Source: Piper betle | Lineage: Eukaryota > Streptophyta > Magnoliopsida > Piperales > Piperaceae | DNA length: 64,000 nucleotides | Assembly (NCBI GenBank): GCA_033002965.1 | Contig: JAURVB010003189.1 | Span: forward strand, 1-64,000 | Reading direction: 5' to 3' | Shown: piece by piece, positions 61,150-64,000 of the stretch | How positions within the stretch are numbered: position 1 is the stretch's first letter | Layout of the letters: the number at the start of each line of letters is the position of its first letter | The notes under the pieces: generated by a model | What the model was told of the DNA's origin: nothing | What the model saw: only the letters and a program-made list of their open reading frames with translations | The model's database searches: none | Translations under genes and position numbers: made by a program

Positions 61150-61312
61150 GGATAAATATGGTGTTATCTACCTAGAGGCCCACTCTTATCCTAAAGGCTA
61201 GCCACTAAGGTTCAACTTTACCCTTTCACAGCTACCGGTTCTACCGAAACCAAACCATAAAATAAAAATAAAAACAACTAAAATTCTCAAATTTTATAGA
61301 TAAAATCCTCAA
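61150..61312. repeat. Direct repeat, copy 2 (partner 60035-60185)
   Basis: See the first copy; same orientation, moderate divergence. Confidence 0.6.
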
Positions 61313-61491
61313 GACCTTTAAATCATCCTTGTGAAAATTGGTTTGAAGTCAGTAAACAACAATTTCAATAACAATTTCAATAATTTTTACGGGCAAGCAT
61401 TCTCCACTATACAATGCAGAATATTATAGTAATGCAGTATAAACAATACAATGGTTCAATATAGAACAATACATTAGTCTTTGGATATCAC

Positions 61492-62733
61492 TAGGGTTGT
61501 TCCCAGTTCGAGTTAACTTGCGAGTTCTAAGAACTCGGCTCGGCTTAACTCGAACTCGATGATAAAATAACCCAACTCGGCAACTCGAAATTATCAAACT
61601 AAATCGATTCATTCCTATATGAGTCAGTCCCGAGTTTAATAAAACTCGATTCAAGTCGATTCGAGAGAAATTCGACTCATAAATCAAATCGATTCGTAAC
61701 TCGACTCGATTCGACTCAGCATAAACTCAGCAGATGTTTACTATTTCCAATTTCCTATATAGAATACTAATCTGCAAATAAATTCCAAGTTTCCAACCTA
61801 CATAATTATTATGGTGTACATTTCCAATACACCTAATTGACATTTTCCAACACATAATAATGATTAAATACACCCCTAATTAGTATTTTCCAACTCCTAG
61901 TAATGACCATAATACAAATTACAAAACAACTAGCAATACTAATGATTAAATTCTACCTACTTCGACCTCGACTCTTTTCAGTGGTGGTGGTTCGGCAGTG
62001 GTGGCGGCGGTTTCTAATTCCTTCCAATGGCAGAATTTCACTGACGGAAAGTGGGCAGCAGCAGAGGCCGCCTAGGATGGAGGTGATGGGCAGTGAGAAA
62101 TGTGGGCTCGGGATGGATGACTGCTGGGAGGACATGCTCGCGAGTGCGCCGGTCTCTCCCCGGCCACTACAGCCGCCGTCGCCAGTGGTGGCGGCCAGGA
62201 GCAGCCCTTCTTCCGGTGGTTCATGGGGGACATGGATGATGATTCTTCCTCGGAGCCGGCTTTCGTCGTGATCAAGATTTCTCATTTTTATGGAAAAAAA
62301 TGAACGACAAAAAAATCCCCTTGCCGTCTCTGTCTGTCGTCCGGTGTAACCCGCCGTCACCCAATGCTACCCGTTGCCAATAGCTGCTCATCATCCACTG
62401 TCCCCTGTCACCCATCACTGCCCGTTGCCCATCACCCGCCACCCGTCGCCGCCTGTCGATGGTCGACGGCCACCAACAGCCACAACTTCTCCCAAACCAC
62501 CACCGCTCCTTCCCCCATCCCAAACCCTAATTGAAAACTCGAAATTGATCGACTTTTGCTTTTATATGAGCTCGGGTTGATCTCGGTTCCATTGTTTTTT
62601 AAGTAACCCGACTCAAACTCGAAATTGTAAAAACCTAACCCGGACTGAACAAAACCCGAACTCATTAAAATCATAAATGAGCAGGTCACGAGTTTTAGAA
62701 AAATTGACTCAGACCGGCCTGTGAACAACCCTA
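61492..62733. mobile_element. hAT-like non-autonomous element, 1242 bp, perfect 8-bp target duplication
   Basis: Left end TAGGGTTGTTCCCAG and right end, in reverse complement, TAGGGTTGTTCACAG. The octamer GATATCAC stands directly outside both ends (61484-61491 and 62734-62741). An 8-bp duplication with short TIRs is diagnostic of hAT transposition. Near the ends are CGAACTCG and GACTCGA-type words. The interior has a GC-rich block at 61970-62520 with frames of up to 135 aa on both strands; none matches a transposase or a protein I know. Confidence 0.88.
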
Positions 62734-62741
62734 GATATCAC

Positions 62742-63469
62742 CATCTATAAGGATAAAATAGTAATATTCCCTCTAAAGTACATGCATAGAAAGACAGTAA
62801 CAGTCAACAATGTAGTATAGAACAATGCTATAATCCCTAAAAACACTTTTGGGGGTCTCTAGGTATATCACCATCTAGAAGGACAATGTGCCCTTTGCAT
62901 CACATATGCATACAAGGGTGGTAAAAACTTAAACAATCGTGAACAGTACCATCAAGTACATTGACATTGAGTCAACATGTATCACAGCCACAGCCAATTC
63001 CCAAATTGTGTTTGACAATCAACTCATATCTTCACGAGACTATTGTTGGGCCTCCCGTGCTCTCATCTGCTCATCCCACAGGACCTATTGCTCCTCCCAT
63101 AGCACACTAATTAGCTCCCATGCAAGCGATGTGGATCGCTTGACAAGTAGGGTGCCGATGAAGGTCTATGCCATAGCGGGGGTCTACCTCTACGTCAATG
63201 CTCAGCCATCTAATTTGCTCAAATGCTAATCACTAAACTGACAAGAGGCATGTCTCACAAATTGACAGTCTGTACAACACAAAATAGATTAGTGAAAACA
63301 CACACAAAAGACAAACTTGTCGGTTAGGCTATAGATCGGCTCATCTTAACCAGGACATACACATGCAAGCATACCACATACAAGTATATTATACATCATA
63401 CGTACAACATATAGCATGTGTGTACAACACTGGCATTCCAAAAGTTAGCCGCCTTAATATTCCAAGAGG
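62742..63469 (-). other. Probable internal (gag-side) region of a gypsy element
   Basis: Lies just inside a minus-strand primer-binding site. Two diverged copies of a TATCACCATCTA-AAGGA word flank 62735-62880. A GC-richer patch at 63030-63235 looks coding in composition but gives no firm match. Assignment to the element is inferred from position. Confidence 0.4.
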
Positions 63470-64000
63470 TTGGCTCTAATACCAGGTTATAACACCCCAA
63501 TTTGAACCTAAGGGACAGACCGAATTGTGATATTATAATTTGGAAATCTACTCTTTGGGGTATTGTGTACATACTTTATGGAAGTGGATATCAATCTTCC
63601 AGGAGGCCTAAGACAAACACCATACTGAGTTTCATAGAATGTGTGTAGAGTCATACTACATAAGACAGATCTTATACTTAGATCTCCTATATGATTACTC
63701 TAAGCCACAACAGAAGCAACACCTCCCCTGTGACTAAGAATGTGACTTTATAACTGTGATGATCGCTCGAGCTACACGAAGGCAACACCCCCAATATTAC
63801 TAAGATGGTGGATGTTGCGGCATGTTCCAGTTCTTATTCTTAGTTTCAGTGATTGGTAAGGTAACTTGATTTCTAAATGCGAATGAGTGTAGTAAGTTAA
63901 ATATTGGATCATGGTTACCTATTTCACATACCCCGCAAGTAAAGTTAAACACAAATACATCATCGAATGTTTGGGCATCATATCCTAACACCCTATCTTT
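63470..64000 (-). repeat. Primer-binding site and LTR of a minus-strand retroelement, cut by the window edge
   Basis: TTGGCTCTAATACCA at 63470-63484 is the reverse complement of TGGTATTAGAGCCAA, close to the tRNA-Met primer-binding site TGGTATCAGAGCC. It is followed at once by GTTATAACACCCCAATTTG, a typical LTR edge in this orientation. The LTR continues past the right edge of the window. Confidence 0.65.

Noticed and set aside
1..64000. A previously undescribed defence, toxin or metabolic gene system
   Set aside because: All recognisable genes are unlinked, ordinary plant families; unexplained structure is best accounted for by transposable elements and duplications.

Overview
This is a stretch of nuclear DNA from a flowering plant, most likely a eudicot. 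It has spliced genes with plant-type GT-AG introns, AT-rich intergenic DNA and many retrotransposon and MITE-like remnants. Recognisable products are a plant receptor-like kinase, a nitrate-type CLC transporter and a PAP27-like purple acid phosphatase. I see no bacterial, organellar or viral genome features and no CRISPR array. The species cannot be named from the sequence.

Layout. (1) 1-757 is the 3' end of a receptor-like kinase gene on the + strand. (2) 758-5432 is intergenic, with a foldback element (3367-4425) and a 138-bp near-perfect hairpin (5028-5165). (3) 5433-9527, minus strand, is a six-exon CLC-a/b type gene. (4) 9528-22674 is gene-poor: an LTR-flanked relic (10043-14589), and a TRIM-like element whose interior is a minisatellite (16214-18514). 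(5) 22675-26534 is a decayed snurportin-1 gene on the + strand. (6) 26540-38610 is a rearranged Ty3/gypsy complex. It holds one + strand element split by a 2852-bp TG...CA insertion with a 5-bp target duplication, facing a related minus-strand element tail to tail. (7) 38776-41615 is a broken duplicate of the downstream phosphatase and its neighbour gene, invaded by MITEs. (8) 41617-48800 holds repeats, an orphan RBM42-type RRM exon and CACTA-like ends. (9) 48888-53348, minus, is a 12-exon purple acid phosphatase gene. (10) 54144-56561, minus, is a 5-exon conserved gene of unknown function. (11) 56750-64000 is transposon-rich: GC-rich elements set in TA microsatellites, gypsy fragments, and a 1242-bp hAT-like element with a perfect 8-bp target duplication.

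The three near-complete genes are otherwise intact, but each is broken by single-base length changes, mostly in short G/C runs: two in CLC, one in the phosphatase, one in the unknown gene. Adding or removing that one base makes every exon length add up exactly (783, 596 and 351 aa). This points to uncorrected indel errors in the assembly rather than to real pseudogenes, and it matters for anyone reading automated gene models here. The genes do not form a pathway; they are ordinary dispersed plant genes. I found no convincing new molecular system. The most interesting material is structural: nested and inverted transposons, gene-derived duplicates, and elements that carry GC-rich or tRNA-like cargo.
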